DNA from: Paralichthys olivaceus
Taxonomy: Eukaryota; Chordata; Actinopteri; Pleuronectiformes; Paralichthyidae
Direction of reading: 5' to 3'
Length of the DNA: 64,000 bases
NCBI RefSeq assembly: GCF_024713975.1
Contig: NC_091098.1
Span: forward strand, 25,663,316-25,727,315
Below are positions 1-23,245 of the stretch, in pieces. Made by a program: the position numbers and the translations under genes. How positions within the stretch are numbered: position 1 is the first letter of the stretch; each line of letters begins with the position of its first letter. The notes under the pieces were generated by a model. That model was not told where the DNA came from, ran no database searches, and worked only from the letters and a program-made list of their open reading frames with translations.

Positions 1-120
1 GAACTATTTATACTCCCGGAGCCCCGAGGAACAAAAGGACAACTGTGATTGGTCCACGGCTCACACGTGACCTCCTCCTATTGGTCCAGACGAAACAGAC
101 AACGCCCCGTCAAACTTTCT
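1..120 (-). promoter_or_regulatory. Promoter of a further alpha-tubulin gene lying beyond the left edge
   Basis: This segment is nearly identical to the promoters of tubulin genes 1 (from 4708) and 2 (from 10062). Read on the minus strand it has a TATA box (TATAAATA, 5-12), an E-box CACGTG (64-69) and two inverted CCAAT boxes (ATTGG at 48-52 and 80-84), in the same order and spacing as the other two. Because the genes it matches lie to the left of their promoters, the gene driven from here should lie at coordinates below 1. Seen: the sequence match. Inferred: the off-window gene. Confidence 0.75.
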
Positions 121-989
121 GAACTCCACACGGAAGTAAAACCAAAAAATAAAAGATTAAATTAAATTAAATATTTTACTCAAACAACAAAAAATGAAAT
201 GCAAATAACTATTTAACTCAAACAGAAGAAGATACATGTTAGGAGATTACATTTAAAATAAATCATAACAATCTATTTAACTTAAATATACGAGGACTAT
301 TTCCATTTTATTTTCAATTAGATTGAAAGAAAATAATGGCTAAGTGGGGGAGGGGTCAAAGAACTATAAAGTCATCAATAAAGTTCAGCAGTTTTTAGGC
401 AGTTTTTGTTTTTCGTGTAGAAAACTACAAAATGTTGAAAACTATACAACTTAAATACTGACAAAATAAATTGAATGAGAATAAAATTAAGTAGAATAAA
501 ATCAAATTAAACTCATGGGGCTTCTACAAGTCACTAGTAGTGAATGTTGTGTACCTGACCTGCAATGATTTGATTTCATGTTTGCAAAATGGTCGAGTCA
601 TCTGCTGAACACCACATCCCCAAAGAGGCTCAGCTGAGTCATTAATGTTCTAACATGTTTAAGATGAAATAAAAATGTTCTTTACTGCTTTTTTACATCT
701 TCCTCTTATATAGGTCGAATGAGGTTTACATTTTCCTCATTTCAGGTCATTTCAGATTTGCTGTATGTTTTGCTGTGTCATGGGTAGAGGGGCTGAGCTG
801 CTCTGGGCTACAGAGCTGTTCATGACTCTGGGTGAATTCTTGTGCTATGCCCCTCTTTACATTGTGTTTGTCCGGCTGTTGATTTTTAATCTGTTAAACC
901 AAGAGTTTCAGTGTTTTTGGGCCGTTGACATCTGTTTGGTAAATATATCAAAAACCTTTTAACTCTCTCAGTAAGCAAGTTATCTAAAG

Positions 990-1440
990 CTCTGTGTGTT
1001 TAAGTCCTTTCAGAATAGCTGAGTCCTTTGTTTATGTTTTCTTTCCATTATTGTAGTTTTGATTTTCAATTCTATCATTTCCTTTTCACAGGTCTTCTTT
1101 TTAAGGACCTCTGATAACTGCTTTTGTTCCATCCCAGAGGGTTAAAGGATCAATCTCACTCATTTCATTTATTTCTAGATAGTTCTTCATAACTTGTTGG
1201 AATTTATTTTTCAAAATACTCTCATTTAACAGTTTAATTCGTTCTCCAGTCTGATCTTCCCTTTTCCAAATCAACCTCTATCATTAGTATTATAGGTTCA
1301 TGACCAGATAATGTGATGTTATCAGTTTCACTGTTTAGACAGCCCCATGTTGTCCATTACTTTGTGTATCTATCTTTGGGCACAAACTGAGATTTTAATT
1401 CACCGTCTAGAATTACAAAGCCTTTACTTTACAAGTCTAT
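990..1440 (-). mobile_element. L1-like LINE fragment (endonuclease end to RT linker), decayed
   Basis: The reverse complement reads as remnants of an L1-type LINE ORF2. A stretch resembling the end of the endonuclease domain (SGHEPIILMIEVDLEKG, cf. the SDHAP-type motif) is followed by a WRTN-type segment and then the L1-typical linker with LWDGTKAVIRG and a lysine-rich helix. In-frame stops are present and neither end of a full element is visible. The same fragment lies at 5540-5960 in the second unit, so it was inserted before the duplication. Family assignment (L1/Tx1 group) rests on motif memory only. Confidence 0.5.
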
Positions 1441-2002
1441 TATTTTAAAATGTTCTATTAAAATAAAAGACAAGTGTTGGTTTGCTGCAGTTTATCAGTC
1501 CACAGTTATTTTTCCTCAGATAGTTTCTAGAACATTAATTCCTCTTAAATGAGGTCAACTTTCTTTCATTTAAAATGCTGGGTAATCACATTTAAATATT
1601 TTAAAAGAGACAAAAGTCTTTAAACTTAAGTGCTTTTAGATTTACAGACTTAATTTTGTTTAATTTACAATTCTTACAGCTCTATGTAATAGATTAGGGT
1701 TTGTTGTGCATTTCCTTAGGTATGTGGAAACTGTTTAAGTTTAGATGCATCATCTCATCAGAGCATATTACTTTTTAAACAGTGATATTATTATTATAGA
1801 TGATAAGATGAGTAAATCAAAGTATCCGTGATTGTTACCGTTTACAACTACAAACCACTTTGATATTAGCATGGACAGATAGTGGTCACAACTCCATTCA
1901 AAATGCTTCAAGTGCAACAGACCCTCTGCTCTGTGAGAAAATATACATATATAGAGAGAGAAAAAATTAAAGAGGAAACAATACTGCAGTCAACAAATAC
2001 CT

Positions 2003-2008
2003 TTTATT
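2003..2008 (-). terminator. Polyadenylation signal of tubulin gene 1
   Basis: AATAAA on the minus strand, 45 nt beyond the stop codon. The equivalent site in gene 2 is at 6335-6340. Confidence 0.6.
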
Positions 2009-2052
2009 GAGATCATGACAATGTCCAGGTAAAAACAATGGAATGCATGTGT

Positions 2053-4596
<2,544 letters not shown>

Positions 4597-4697
4597 GTTT
4601 CCTGGAACACTGAAGAGTTAGAGAACGACGCGACGTTGATTTGCTTCTGGCAACAAGACTCAATCTGTCCTGTGTCTGGAGCGAAGTGAAGGGTGCA

Positions 4698-4800
4698 GCC
4701 GTTAGCCCGAACTATTTATACTCCCGGAGCCCCGAGGAACAAAAGGACACCTGTGATTGGTCCAGGGCTCACACGTGACCTCCTCCTATTGGTCCAGACG
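4698..4800 (-). promoter_or_regulatory. Promoter of tubulin gene 1
   Basis: Minus-strand TATA box TATAAATA (4713-4720), E-box CACGTG (4772-4777) and inverted CCAAT boxes (ATTGG at 4756-4760 and 4788-4792). The TATA box lies about 117 nt upstream of the ATG at 4596, giving a 5' UTR of roughly 90 nt. Paired CCAAT boxes and a TATA box suggest a strong regulated promoter. Confidence 0.75.
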
Positions 4801-5539
4801 AAACAGACAACGCCCCGTCAAACTTTCTGAACTCCACACGGAAGTAAAACCAAAAAATAAAAGATTAAATTAAATTAAATATTTTACTCAAACACAAGAA
4901 GATACATGAAAGGAGATTAAATTTGAAATGAATCAAAACAATCTATTAAGCTTAGAAATACAACAAAACTATTTCTAATTTTCTTTTCAATTAGATTGAA
5001 AAGAAAAGAAAATAATGGCTAAGTGGGGGAGGGGTCAAAGAACTATAAAGTCATCAATAAAGTTCAGCAGTTTTTAGGCAGTTTTTGTTTTTCGTGTAGA
5101 AAACTACAAAATGTTGAAAACTATACAACTTAAATACTGACAAAATAAATTGAATGAGAATGAAAATGAAGTAGAATAAAATCAAATTAAACTCATGGGG
5201 CTTCTACAAGTCACTAGTAGTGAATGTTGTGTACCTGACCTGCAATGATTTGATTTCATGTTTGCAAAATGGTCGAGTCATCTGCTGAACACCACATCCC
5301 CAAAGAGGCTCAGCTGAGTCATTAATGTTCTAACATGTTTAAAATGAAATAAAAATGTTCTTTACTGCTTTTTTACGTCTTCCTCTTATATAGGTCGAAT
5401 GAGGTTTACATTTTCCTCATTTCAGGTCATTTCAGATGAATGTTGATTTTTAATCTGTTAAACCAAGAGTTTCAGTGTTTTTGGGCCGTTGACATCTGTT
5501 TGGTAAATATATCAAAAACCTTTTAACTCTCTCAGTAAG

Positions 5540-5960
5540 CAAGTTATCTAAAGCTCTGTGTGTTTAAGTCCTTTCAGCATAGCTGAGTCCTTTGTTTATG
5601 TTTTCTTTCCATTATTTTAGTTTTGATTTTCAATTCTATCATTTCCTTTTCACAGATCTTCTTTTTAAAGACCTCTGATAACTGCTTTTGTTCCATCCCA
5701 GAGGGTTAAAGCATCAATCTCACTTGTTTCATTTATTTTTCAAAATACTCTCATTTAACAGTTTAATTCGTTCTCCAGTCTGATCTTCCCTTTTCCAAAT
5801 CAACCTCTATCATTAGTATTATAGGTTCATGACCAGATGATGTGATCAGTTTCACTGTTTAGACAGCCCCATGTTGTCCATTACTTTGTGTATCTATCTT
5901 TGGGCACAAACTGAGATTTTAATTCACCGTCTAGAATTACAAAGCCTTTACTTTACAAGT
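5540..5960 (-). mobile_element. L1-like LINE fragment, duplicate of the one at 990-1440
   Basis: Same decayed L1-like ORF2 segment in the same place relative to the tubulin promoter as in copy 1, with small indels. It was carried along by the tandem duplication and is not an independent insertion. Confidence 0.5.
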
Positions 5961-6385
5961 CTATTATTTTTAAATATTCTATAAAATTAAAAGACAAGTG
6001 TTGGTTTGCTGCAGTTTATCAGTCCAGTTATTTTTCCTCAGATTGTTTCTAGAACATTAATTCCTCTCAAATGAGGTCAACTTTCTTTCATTTAAAATAT
6101 TTAAATATTTTAAAGAGACAAAAGTCTTTGAACTTTAGTGCTTTTAGATTTACAGACTTAATTTTGTTTAATTTACAATTCTTACAGCTCTATGTAATAG
6201 ATTAGGGTTTGTTGTGCATTTCCTTAAGTATGTGGAAGTCTGTATGTGGAACTCTGCTCTGTGAGAAAATATACATATATATAAAGACAGAGATAAAATT
6301 AAAGAGGAAACAATACTTCAGTCAACAAATACCATTTATTGAGATCATGATAATGCCCAGGTTAAAAACAATGGAATGCATGTGT

Positions 6386-9950
<3,565 letters not shown>

Positions 9951-10059
9951 GTTTCCTGGAACACTGAAGAGTTAGAGAACGACGCGACGTTGATTTGCTT
10001 CCGGCAACAAGACTCAATCTGTCCTGTGTCTGGAGCGAAGTGAAGGGTGCAGCCGTTAG

Positions 10060-10167
10060 CCCGAACTATTTATACTCCCGGAGCCCCGAGGAACAAAGGA
10101 CCACTGTGATTGGTCCACGGCTCACACGTGACCTCCTCCTATTGGTCCAGACGAAACAGACAACGCC
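10060..10167 (-). promoter_or_regulatory. Promoter of tubulin gene 2
   Basis: Minus-strand TATAAATA (10067-10074), E-box CACGTG (10125-10130) and inverted CCAAT boxes (ATTGG at 10109-10113 and 10141-10145). Layout is the same as in the promoters at 4698 and 1. Homology to the other copies stops near 10167. Confidence 0.75.
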
Positions 10168-11250
10168 CCAGCACGGGGAGTGACGCATTTAAAAGTTTAA
10201 AATCAAATCAAATGAAATGAAATCAATCGAATTAAAATTAGACAAAATAAAACAATTACAAATAAAAAGGACCATTTAACCCAAACACAACATAAAATAA
10301 ATACAATGAGAATGATATACAATTAAATAAAATAACTATTTATCTCAACAACCACAATAACAAATTAAACGACGATTTAAGTTCACATTTCTGACTTCCA
10401 CAAAGAGAGGGAATGAAGTGTGGACTCAAGGAGTGCTACGTCTTCTTTGTATTTTGCCTTCAAATTTTCGATTGAGCTGCATATAACGAACAGAGCATCC
10501 TGTCCATACAGTGAAGTATTTCTGTTCTTTTAAAATGTGCTTTGTTATAGACATCACTGTCAGACTGTACAACAAGCGCTGCACCCAGTAGACCACCATA
10601 CACACTCCCTCTCTCTCTCACACACACCCACACGCACGCACACACACACACAGAACCTCATCGTGTACAACCAATGCAGAAGTCTAATTGCAATTTGTAT
10701 ATAGTAATTTATCTTGTTTCATCTTATCTTTACTTTATATTCTTCACTTTTCATGCTTGTTTGATTATCTTGCTTTTGCAATGTTGTTAATTTCCCAATC
10801 TTGGGACAATATAGGAATTCTGATTCTGATTCTGACATCGAGGAATCAAGTTGATTGACAACTAGTGTGAGTCTCAAAGTTAGGGATGTCAGATGTCATG
10901 TCATTATTGTGATGATGCAGTTTTGTGTAAAAATCTTGTCATGTATTTATTTCAACTTGAAGTCCAAATGTATTTCTTTATGGTATCCAATCGTGTAGTT
11001 TTTCATTTCACATCCATTCAGCTTATCACAAGTCAACCTGTCTCACTTCCACCCTCCCCCCACCCCCACCAGAGGTCACTATTTACAAAGATATTTTTTT
11101 AAGGAAAAATCATTGATAATTGAGAAATGTGAAATATTTTTTATATGTATTTTAATGTGAACATTTTATATGACTTCTCATCACGAGTTGTTCAAACACA
11201 GGATATTTAGTTTGAATGAACACAAGCAAAACAACTTCACATGTCACAGA
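10168..11250. other. Spacer between tubulin genes 2 and 3
   Basis: AT-rich non-coding DNA with a short CT/CA simple repeat near 10605-10652. It contains one probable retroposon tail (listed separately). No gene seen. Confidence 0.6.
10680..10836 (+). mobile_element. Probable 3' tail of a non-LTR retroposon
   Basis: The sequence AATTTCCCAATCTTGGGAC followed by AATATAGG and a short tandem of GATTCT resembles the 3' ends of fish LINEs and the SINEs that use them: a conserved stem plus a short simple-repeat tail. A related, more decayed tail is at about 19900-20025. Family not determined. Confidence 0.45.
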
Positions 11251-11253
11251 AAC

Positions 11254-11259
11254 TTTATT
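11254..11259 (-). terminator. Polyadenylation signal of tubulin gene 3
   Basis: AATAAA on the minus strand, about 105 nt past the stop. The surrounding 3' UTR matches that of gene 4 (AATAAA at 23113-23118). Confidence 0.65.
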
Positions 11260-11363
11260 TTGAACAGAGCCAAATTTGACATTTTCAGGAATCTGAGCAG
11301 CCAAACTGGTAATTGATCAAACATTTCTGTTTGGAATGCTTCCAGGATGCCTGTGTGTCCCTT

Positions 11364-13897
<2,534 letters not shown>

Positions 13898-14014
13898 TTT
13901 GAGGAGTCGAGTTGAGCAGGAGCGGTGAAGGAGAAGAAGAAGATGGAGGGTGGTGATCTTACACTTCGACGACAATGAGGTCGATGTAAGAGATAATGGC
14001 GCAGACGAGGATGG

Positions 14015-14130
14015 GCAGACATTTATATGGGAGTGAAGCCCCTGCTCCCGGAGGCTGCTGCAGCGCCATTGGTCGCTTGCCTGTCACTCAGGCGTCTGGA
14101 AGCTGTGCGAGGCTTCCCATTGGCTGAGCG
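14015..14130 (-). promoter_or_regulatory. Promoter of tubulin gene 3
   Basis: On the minus strand: a TATA-like ATATAAAT at 14021-14028 and two inverted CCAAT boxes (ATTGG at 14068-14072 and 14119-14123), upstream of the ATG at 13897. The plan is the same as in the gene 1 and 2 promoters (TATA plus two CCAAT), but the sequence is otherwise different. Confidence 0.65.
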
Positions 14131-14265
14131 GCTGTCGGGCCGAGGAGACCGCCTCCCAGACCCCACCCTGGTGCCGTCATTGTGCTTCCAGCATGGCGGC
14201 TCCTATTAGGAAAGTGCTGTGTAACGTGAAGCCTTATTTTAAACACAGGGACCTCTTGAACCAAC

Positions 14266-14321
<56 letters not shown>
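14266..14321. repeat. ATT trinucleotide microsatellite
   Basis: Uninterrupted ATT repeat of about 18 units, just upstream of the tubulin gene 3 promoter. Confidence 0.9.
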
Positions 14322-14322
<1 letters not shown>

Positions 14323-14587
14323 GAGATAACTCTGCTTTTACTTTCCTTCTGTGTGGGGTTTTTGTTTTTATTATTTGCTTCCTTGCTATTTGTGTTTTCA
14401 GCAGAATTATTTGCTTAAAGAAAACAGAAGTGGGCCGTGTGTATTTGTATTTGTGTGCATTTGCAATATGATTTAATGAAAAAGAACAAAAAAATGCCCA
14501 GTCTGCGAATTTAAATTATTATTATTTTTTAAATTATTGCACATCGACTTCGATTCTTCCCCGTCTCTGTCTCGAAATATTTTGTTA

Positions 14588-14815
14588 GGCCCTGGTCACA
14601 CATGTACGGTGGTCGAGAGATTGCTCAAAGCACTGCAAATTAAGAAAACACATGCAAATAGATTAAAAAAAAACACTTGTGCAAATTAAGAAAACAACCT
14701 CATTGATTTGACGACACATGAGCTGCAAACAGTCACAACACATGCACATATAGAAACGTGTGGGGAAAACACATGAAAACGGCACCAGAATTGTTTCCAG
14801 GGGACTCAAAAAAAT
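14588..14815. repeat. Interspersed repeat fragment with internal direct repeats
   Basis: CAAATTAAGAAAACA occurs at 14636-14650 and again at 14682-14696, with several ACACATG motifs around them. The composition resembles non-autonomous fish repeats, but no terminal repeats could be defined. Confidence 0.35.
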
Positions 14816-17021
14816 CGCCCTGCAATTACACTGCTGAAACACTAGTGGCAGTAGTGAGTCTATGCTGGTGTTGAGTGTCTTCCGGTTTCTATTCCGATTA
14901 TTTCCTCTGGCGCCTCTGTTTACTTCAGAACAATGGAGGGAGGATCATGTCGGAGTTGGAGCTAATAGATATCGAAGAGGAGCAAAGAAAATCAAGACGT
15001 CGTCCGTGGTCATACCTACATCTCAATTCAAAAATGGCGGTAGTCTGCGACGCCTTGTGTTTATGTTTTGGGGGAGGTGCCCGTCAGGGTATGGCGTAGG
15101 GCTGTTTGTAGCGTACATGTCTTCATGTTGGCTGCAGCGTAGCTTCGACTCAAATGCATGAACTGGGCTTTACTCTCCCACAAAAACAATCAATACTTTT
15201 TAATTTGAATGTGTCGCTTGTTAATCTCAAATCTACACATAGTAACTCAAACCCATCCTTTCTAATTTGTGAATATGAAATCAAAAAATACTAATTCGAC
15301 ACTTGAGCGATCGAAACCTGAATGTGTGTTCCCAGTGTGAAAAATGTTTGTGAGTCTGACTTTTTGCGACCCTGTCCCCTGGATGTGTGTTGTATTTGCT
15401 GTCCGGGGCCAATCACTGCCTGAGATGACCCTCGTCCAAATCCTATCAACCCAAATAAACCATAAATAAAAAATAATGCACACACACAAACTAATTCCTT
15501 AAATAACTTGTAACAGAGTTAGACACAGTACAATAGAACATATGCAATGTGGTAATATAACATCGTGAGAACTATTGTCAGATGACACAAAGATTCATAA
15601 ACATCCGCCTATAATATATAATCACAATATCAAGAAACATGTACCCGTAGCTTAATGCAAAATAATATATTGTGACACCTGTGACATCTCAGTTTGTCAA
15701 GCGTCCACCAAATGAGTGAACAGTCGCTGTGTGTACATGGTGGATCGTGGTCTTTGTTTCTGGTGTGGAAGTAGATTTTACAGTAATCTGCTTCTCAGTG
15801 GTCTCTGGGTAAAAGAGGTCAGACTGCCCCGTCACAGACGAGGGGCATGTAGGCCACAGAGAGCCACGGGCGCCCAACCCCCAGCCCCTCCTCCCAAGAT
15901 TTAACGGTTGCTAGGAAATGAATAACTGAGTTGCCTGGACACGGCCTGGTATCCACATAGACCCCCTTTATCTGGTGGTCACGTGGCCCCCGGCTTAAAT
16001 AGCCGCATTAGCGGGTTGTACTGCAGCTGCCTCTGTGGGGGGATGTGAGGCGTCTCAACCACCTAGTTCCCAAAATCTGTCACCCTGATGTCCAACGTCC
16101 CACTCCCGCTAAATGCATTAAAACATACACTTTCAGAAGGAGGATAGGGGTGTGGCGTCTGCCGCACAAGATAGTATTGACGTGGCTCGGCTCTTTTGTT
16201 TGAACATTTGTCGAGGCAGCTGCAGCTCACTCTTTCAGGAGACAGTAATGTAACTGGATGTGCATAAAAGCTCTGTTAGTGTCTGTCTCAAACAATTATC
16301 TCTCAGCCAGAAAAGACCATAAAATGTTCTTCGTGGGAACGGAAAACTACAGTCAAACACCTTGGTTGCTAACAACAAAGGGAACTCTATGACAACGGTT
16401 GCCCCCAGGGGGAGAGACGATACCTCTTTGAGTGCAGGGCAGTTTAAAACCACCCAGAGATACACAAAGAGGCTGATGCCTGTGGTCGCCTGCAGGAAAC
16501 CTGGAGCTGCTGTCTGTGTTACGCTGCAGCCGGGGTGAAACCAGCTGATGAGCATCGTCTCCTGGAGATGATGAACAGTGTCTGGTGAGAAGCAGACTTC
16601 AGTTAATTGATCTCCGAGCAGGTGGAGTTCACTGCTGCACTACAATTCAGATATACCGAGGAGCCAATATGTCCAACATCCATGAAAGCAAAGCTTAACA
16701 TCATTGAATATATTTAGAAAACTGTTCATTGTTCAAGTATAGTGAACAAATTCCCTTGGCTTCCCTTGGCCCCGCCCTTGGATTCGCCTCGGAATCAACT
16801 CCAGCTGATCTGATAATAAATTAACCAAAGTATTTTATAACGTCGAGGTTCTGGTGAATCTTTCTTTAATATTTCCAGGTTTAAAAAAAGATCTGATTCC
16901 TTTCCCTTAATGTCGCTTGTGGCATTTTCAGTCTATGCAGGTGCACCTGAGCTGTCACAGCACAAACACCAGATTTATTACAATCTGCCAGAGTTCGATA
17001 GTTTGTCTTTGAGCAGCATCA

Positions 17022-17105
17022 CATGGACGCAAAAACTACTGGATAAGATTCTCACTAAACCTGGTGGACGGATGTGAAATGGGTCAGGGAGGAACAGACA
17101 CAGCC
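17022..17105 (+). repeat. Fragment of a widespread fish interspersed repeat
   Basis: Contains CAAAAACTACTGGATAAG followed by AAACCTGGTGGACGGATG. A related fragment (CCACTGGATGGATTT then AAACTTGGTGGAAGGATG) lies at 53735-53820. Both resemble a dispersed fish repeat family whose class I cannot name from this evidence. Confidence 0.45.
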
Positions 17106-17430
17106 GTAGAAAATAATGATGCAGAGGGTGCTGCAGCGCCCCCTGTCGGATGGCAGACCGCCTGCACATTCACAACTATAAATAAAAAAATAAATGTAAT
17201 TTAAATTATTGAGTCATTTTGACATGAAATAGTGGAAAACATGAGATATTAATGATCACATTCAAACAATTTCAATTCATTTCTTTGAATGGAATTAATT
17301 TCTCTCTCTCATTCCTCAGTTTATTCTTGATTCTGTTTTAACTTATAATGTGATCATTGCACGTTTTCACTTTCTTCATCCTTCCACCTCTCTAAAGGAA
17401 ACAGGAACACTCGGAGACCATCGAAAACCA

Positions 17431-17803
17431 TTAAAGGTACAGTTCGTAGAATTCTGTGATATCTAGTGTTGAAGTGTCATGTTGCAGCTGAACACCCCTC
17501 ACCTCACCCTCTCCTTCCAAACATGAAAAAGAACCTGTGGTAGCTTCAGTTGACATAAAAACTCAAAAGGTTTAGTTTGTCCAGTCTGTGCCAGCATAAA
17601 AAACATGGCGGCCTCCGTGGAGAGGACCCCCTCCATGTAAATATAAAGTATTTGAATATAAAGGGTCGTTTTCAGGGGTAAAGAAAACTACAATTCATAC
17701 AATTTAGATGAAACGAACTAGTGAAAACATCATGAGGATTATTCTTCATTAAATCTCTGCCTATAGTTCCCTTTCACCTAAATCTTACACACTGGACCTT
17801 TAA
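17431..17803. mobile_element. Short inverted-repeat element (MITE), TTAAAGGTNCAG ends
   Basis: The left end is TTAAAGGTACAGT and the right end is its inverted counterpart (ACACTGGACCTTTAA), so both TTAA ends are present. It is 373 bp and non-coding. It is the better-preserved copy of the family also found, reversed and truncated, at 8141-8408. Confidence 0.7.
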
Positions 17804-18868
17804 TAGATCATAATAAATGGCTTCTATTAATTCTATAAAATGTAAGTGTGCCTGTCTTCTTTTTTTTTAAATCAATTCGATCCAAATAGTTTCTGGAATC
17901 ATCACAGTGGCAGAAAGAACATGGCCCAAACCATTCATTATTTTTCATTCAAGTCATTAATGACATGAATATTTGAAAGTATATAAATATATATAAATTA
18001 AAAAGCAGTTCTCATTAGTAATTAAAAACATATTTTATTTCCTCCTGAGTACGAGGTGCTGTCCCACCTTGGCAACCTCACACCAGTCCAACAAAATGCT
18101 CCAGCACAACATCTTTCAGTGTCTCATCATTTTAAATAAACCCAACCTTTCCCTCACATCTCATGAATCACTTCAGTGAACTGCACCTGTAGTAAAACCT
18201 TCAGCACAGGTGACTCTGCCGTGACAGATGGAAAATACGCTCGGCCACTATGTTGGGTATCGTGTTCTCTCGTTGCAGGATGCAGTGCTGCCTTTTTCCA
18301 GCAACAAAGGACCACTCCCATGTCTCCAGCATTCCCATCCCTCCTCTCTCCTCTTGGTGAGCAGCTGCTCAGACCCTCCCTGCCTCACAGCTGCTGAGGA
18401 GGAGGAGGAAGAGGAGGAGGAGCAGTGCAGAATGTTCTCTCAAGAAGTCCTGGCAGAGGGCCATGGCCGCTTCCTGCTCTTCTCTTTCATCCCCTGCAGT
18501 TCACACTGAGCACAGCAATCACCAAAGGCTGGTTGTAAATCACACATCCTCACTTCCCTGCTGAATAAATTATGGTTATTCCCACATTACGGTGGCTGTT
18601 CAGACAGAAACCTTCAGGGTTCGTTCTGCGGTGAGGAATTTTCCAGACTTACTGTAGAATATATTGATTATGTCACTATTCAAGCCTCTTTTCAAATTCC
18701 TCACACGCCTCGCAGCGTTTAAGACTTCAGGTCAAAGGGCCGTGTTTTCATGTTGTAGCTGCAGCAGCCAGACTGCAGAGACCTTCACCACGATGTCACG
18801 TAATCTGCAATTCAGGCAATTTCAGTTCCTGAATCAGTTCAGAATCCAAGGAGGCACAGCCCATCCCC

Positions 18869-18910
<42 letters not shown>
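18869..18910. repeat. CA dinucleotide microsatellite
   Basis: About 20 CA units in the spacer upstream of tubulin gene 4. Confidence 0.9.
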
Positions 18911-18914
<4 letters not shown>

Positions 18915-20119
18915 GGCAGCCACGTGATCGTCCCACTGAATGACATCATTGCAGAGAATCTAGGACAAAGAGGGCGGAGACGAGGAGAGCTGGCATGCCG
19001 GGCGGGGACCATGGCAGGCCTCAGCAACATGGCCGCCTGGCTGCTCCAGTGAGATGGAAGCATCTTGTGTAACAGAAGCATTCAGCCATCTTGCATCACT
19101 CGTTATGCGTCGGCTGCACCGAGCGCTGGCAGACAAGAAACAGTTATTATAACACAATTTGCTCAGATGCACAAGAACACAGATTTGTTCTTCTGATCTG
19201 CAGCTTTACATTTCCAAAGAAATATGTCGTCTGTGCTCATTCGTCTGCGTGCAGAATAAATTAGCTTTGTTTGACTGAGGCCTTCGTTCACTGAGCATGA
19301 CCTCAGACATCTGTCTTCAAAGGGTCAGTATGAAAGATGACATCACAGAATGACAAGAATTACAATTTACAAGGATGAAATCTAGATAAGAATTGAATAC
19401 TCACACAGATTTTAAATATTCTGAATAAAATAAACAAATTAAACCACAATAATGACTGTCTTTTTTTATTCAAATAAACATTTGAACAATAAATAATGTG
19501 CAAGAAAAGAAAAAGCAACAAGACATTGTGGTTATTATGTAATTATCACATAGAATACAGGAGAAGAAAGAGTGTCTCAAGTCGAACATTAGTTAATAAG
19601 TTTTACAAGTTTTAATCATAGGGAAGCTCTGTTAGTCGGTCAAAATATGGCAAGAGGCGCTGCCAGGTAGAACTAAAACATTTTTATTAAATGAGCATGA
19701 CCTCGAAAGATCAGAACGAAAAATGTCGTTGCATCAAAGCTGAACAAGAAACACCATTTGGAGACAGATCTTTAATATTCTGAATAAAACCCCAAACTAA
19801 CTCCTTCAGCTGGGAATTTCTATCTGTGCAATTCAATGGTCTCATGTGTGTTACTGTTAATATTCTGTTTACACTGAACATTTACTGCATTGATGTGTAT
19901 TTTCTCATGTGTTCTTGAGGTTATATTCCATGTTTACTTCTACTGATGTCTGTACTCGTCTTTTTCACCATCGTGGGACTGATGAAGGAGCATTTTATCT
20001 CATTTTAACTCATCTCACCTTCAATCCTCTGAGCAGATTTTTCACAGTGATCATTTTGTAAGAATGCGTTATTTCCAGTGAGGCCAGATTTGAACAGAAT
20101 GACTGAACAGTGGTAGTGG

Positions 20120-20200
20120 CCGCCCCCCCCGCCCCCCCCCCCACCCCCTCAGTGCACAGGAGCAGATCCCGTGTATAAATCTGGAAGCGCCGCCCTCGCG
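20120..20200 (+). promoter_or_regulatory. Promoter of tubulin gene 4
   Basis: TATA box TATAAAT at 20174-20180, about 122 nt upstream of the ATG. A C-rich run (20122-20148, broken by single G and A) lies about 25-50 nt above the TATA box; its G-rich complement could form a quadruplex. No CCAAT box is evident close by, unlike the other three promoters. Confidence 0.6.
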
Positions 20201-20301
20201 TTCAGCATTTGTTGCATCGACCCCGTTGGGTACAACACGCAACGCAAAGCCACCGTTTGTAAAAGTCCTCTTTCTTCACCTCTCCTCTTCCTCCTGGAAA
20301 C

Positions 20302-22973
<2,672 letters not shown>

Positions 22974-23112
22974 AAGGGACACGCAGGCATTAAAAATGAA
23001 TCAATAAATTGATTGCGATGTGTTCCTGGAAGAATTCCAAACAGAAATGTTTGATCAATTACCAGTTTGGCTGCTCAGAATCCTGAAAATGTCAATGTTT
23101 GGCTCTGTTCAA

Positions 23113-23118
23113 AATAAA
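23113..23118 (+). terminator. Polyadenylation signal of tubulin gene 4
   Basis: AATAAA about 140 nt past the stop, in the 3' UTR block shared with gene 3. Confidence 0.65.
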
Positions 23119-23245
23119 GTTTCTGTGACATGTGAAGTTGTTTTGCTTATTTCATTACGATTTGTTCAAGTACACAAGATATTTAGTTTGAATAAACACA
23201 ACAGTCAATTCGGTTTCAATCATTTGAGTCTTTTCTTTCTCTTCA

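Larger units (their letters stand above)
14230..20100. other. Spacer between the divergent tubulin genes 3 and 4
   Basis: About 6 kb without a recognisable gene. It holds an ATT microsatellite (14266-14321), a repeat with two copies of CAAATTAAGAAAACA (14636 and 14682), a short MITE (17431-17803), a CA microsatellite (about 18869-18910), and fragments of interspersed repeats (17022-17105, 19900-20025). Several short ORFs exist; none resembles a known protein except a weak Harbinger-like fragment at 14931-15020. Confidence 0.6.

Noticed and set aside
765-962. 65-aa ORF in the tubulin spacer
   Set aside because: Most of it lies in a segment missing from the duplicate spacer, and the rest abuts the LINE remnant; no sign of coding.
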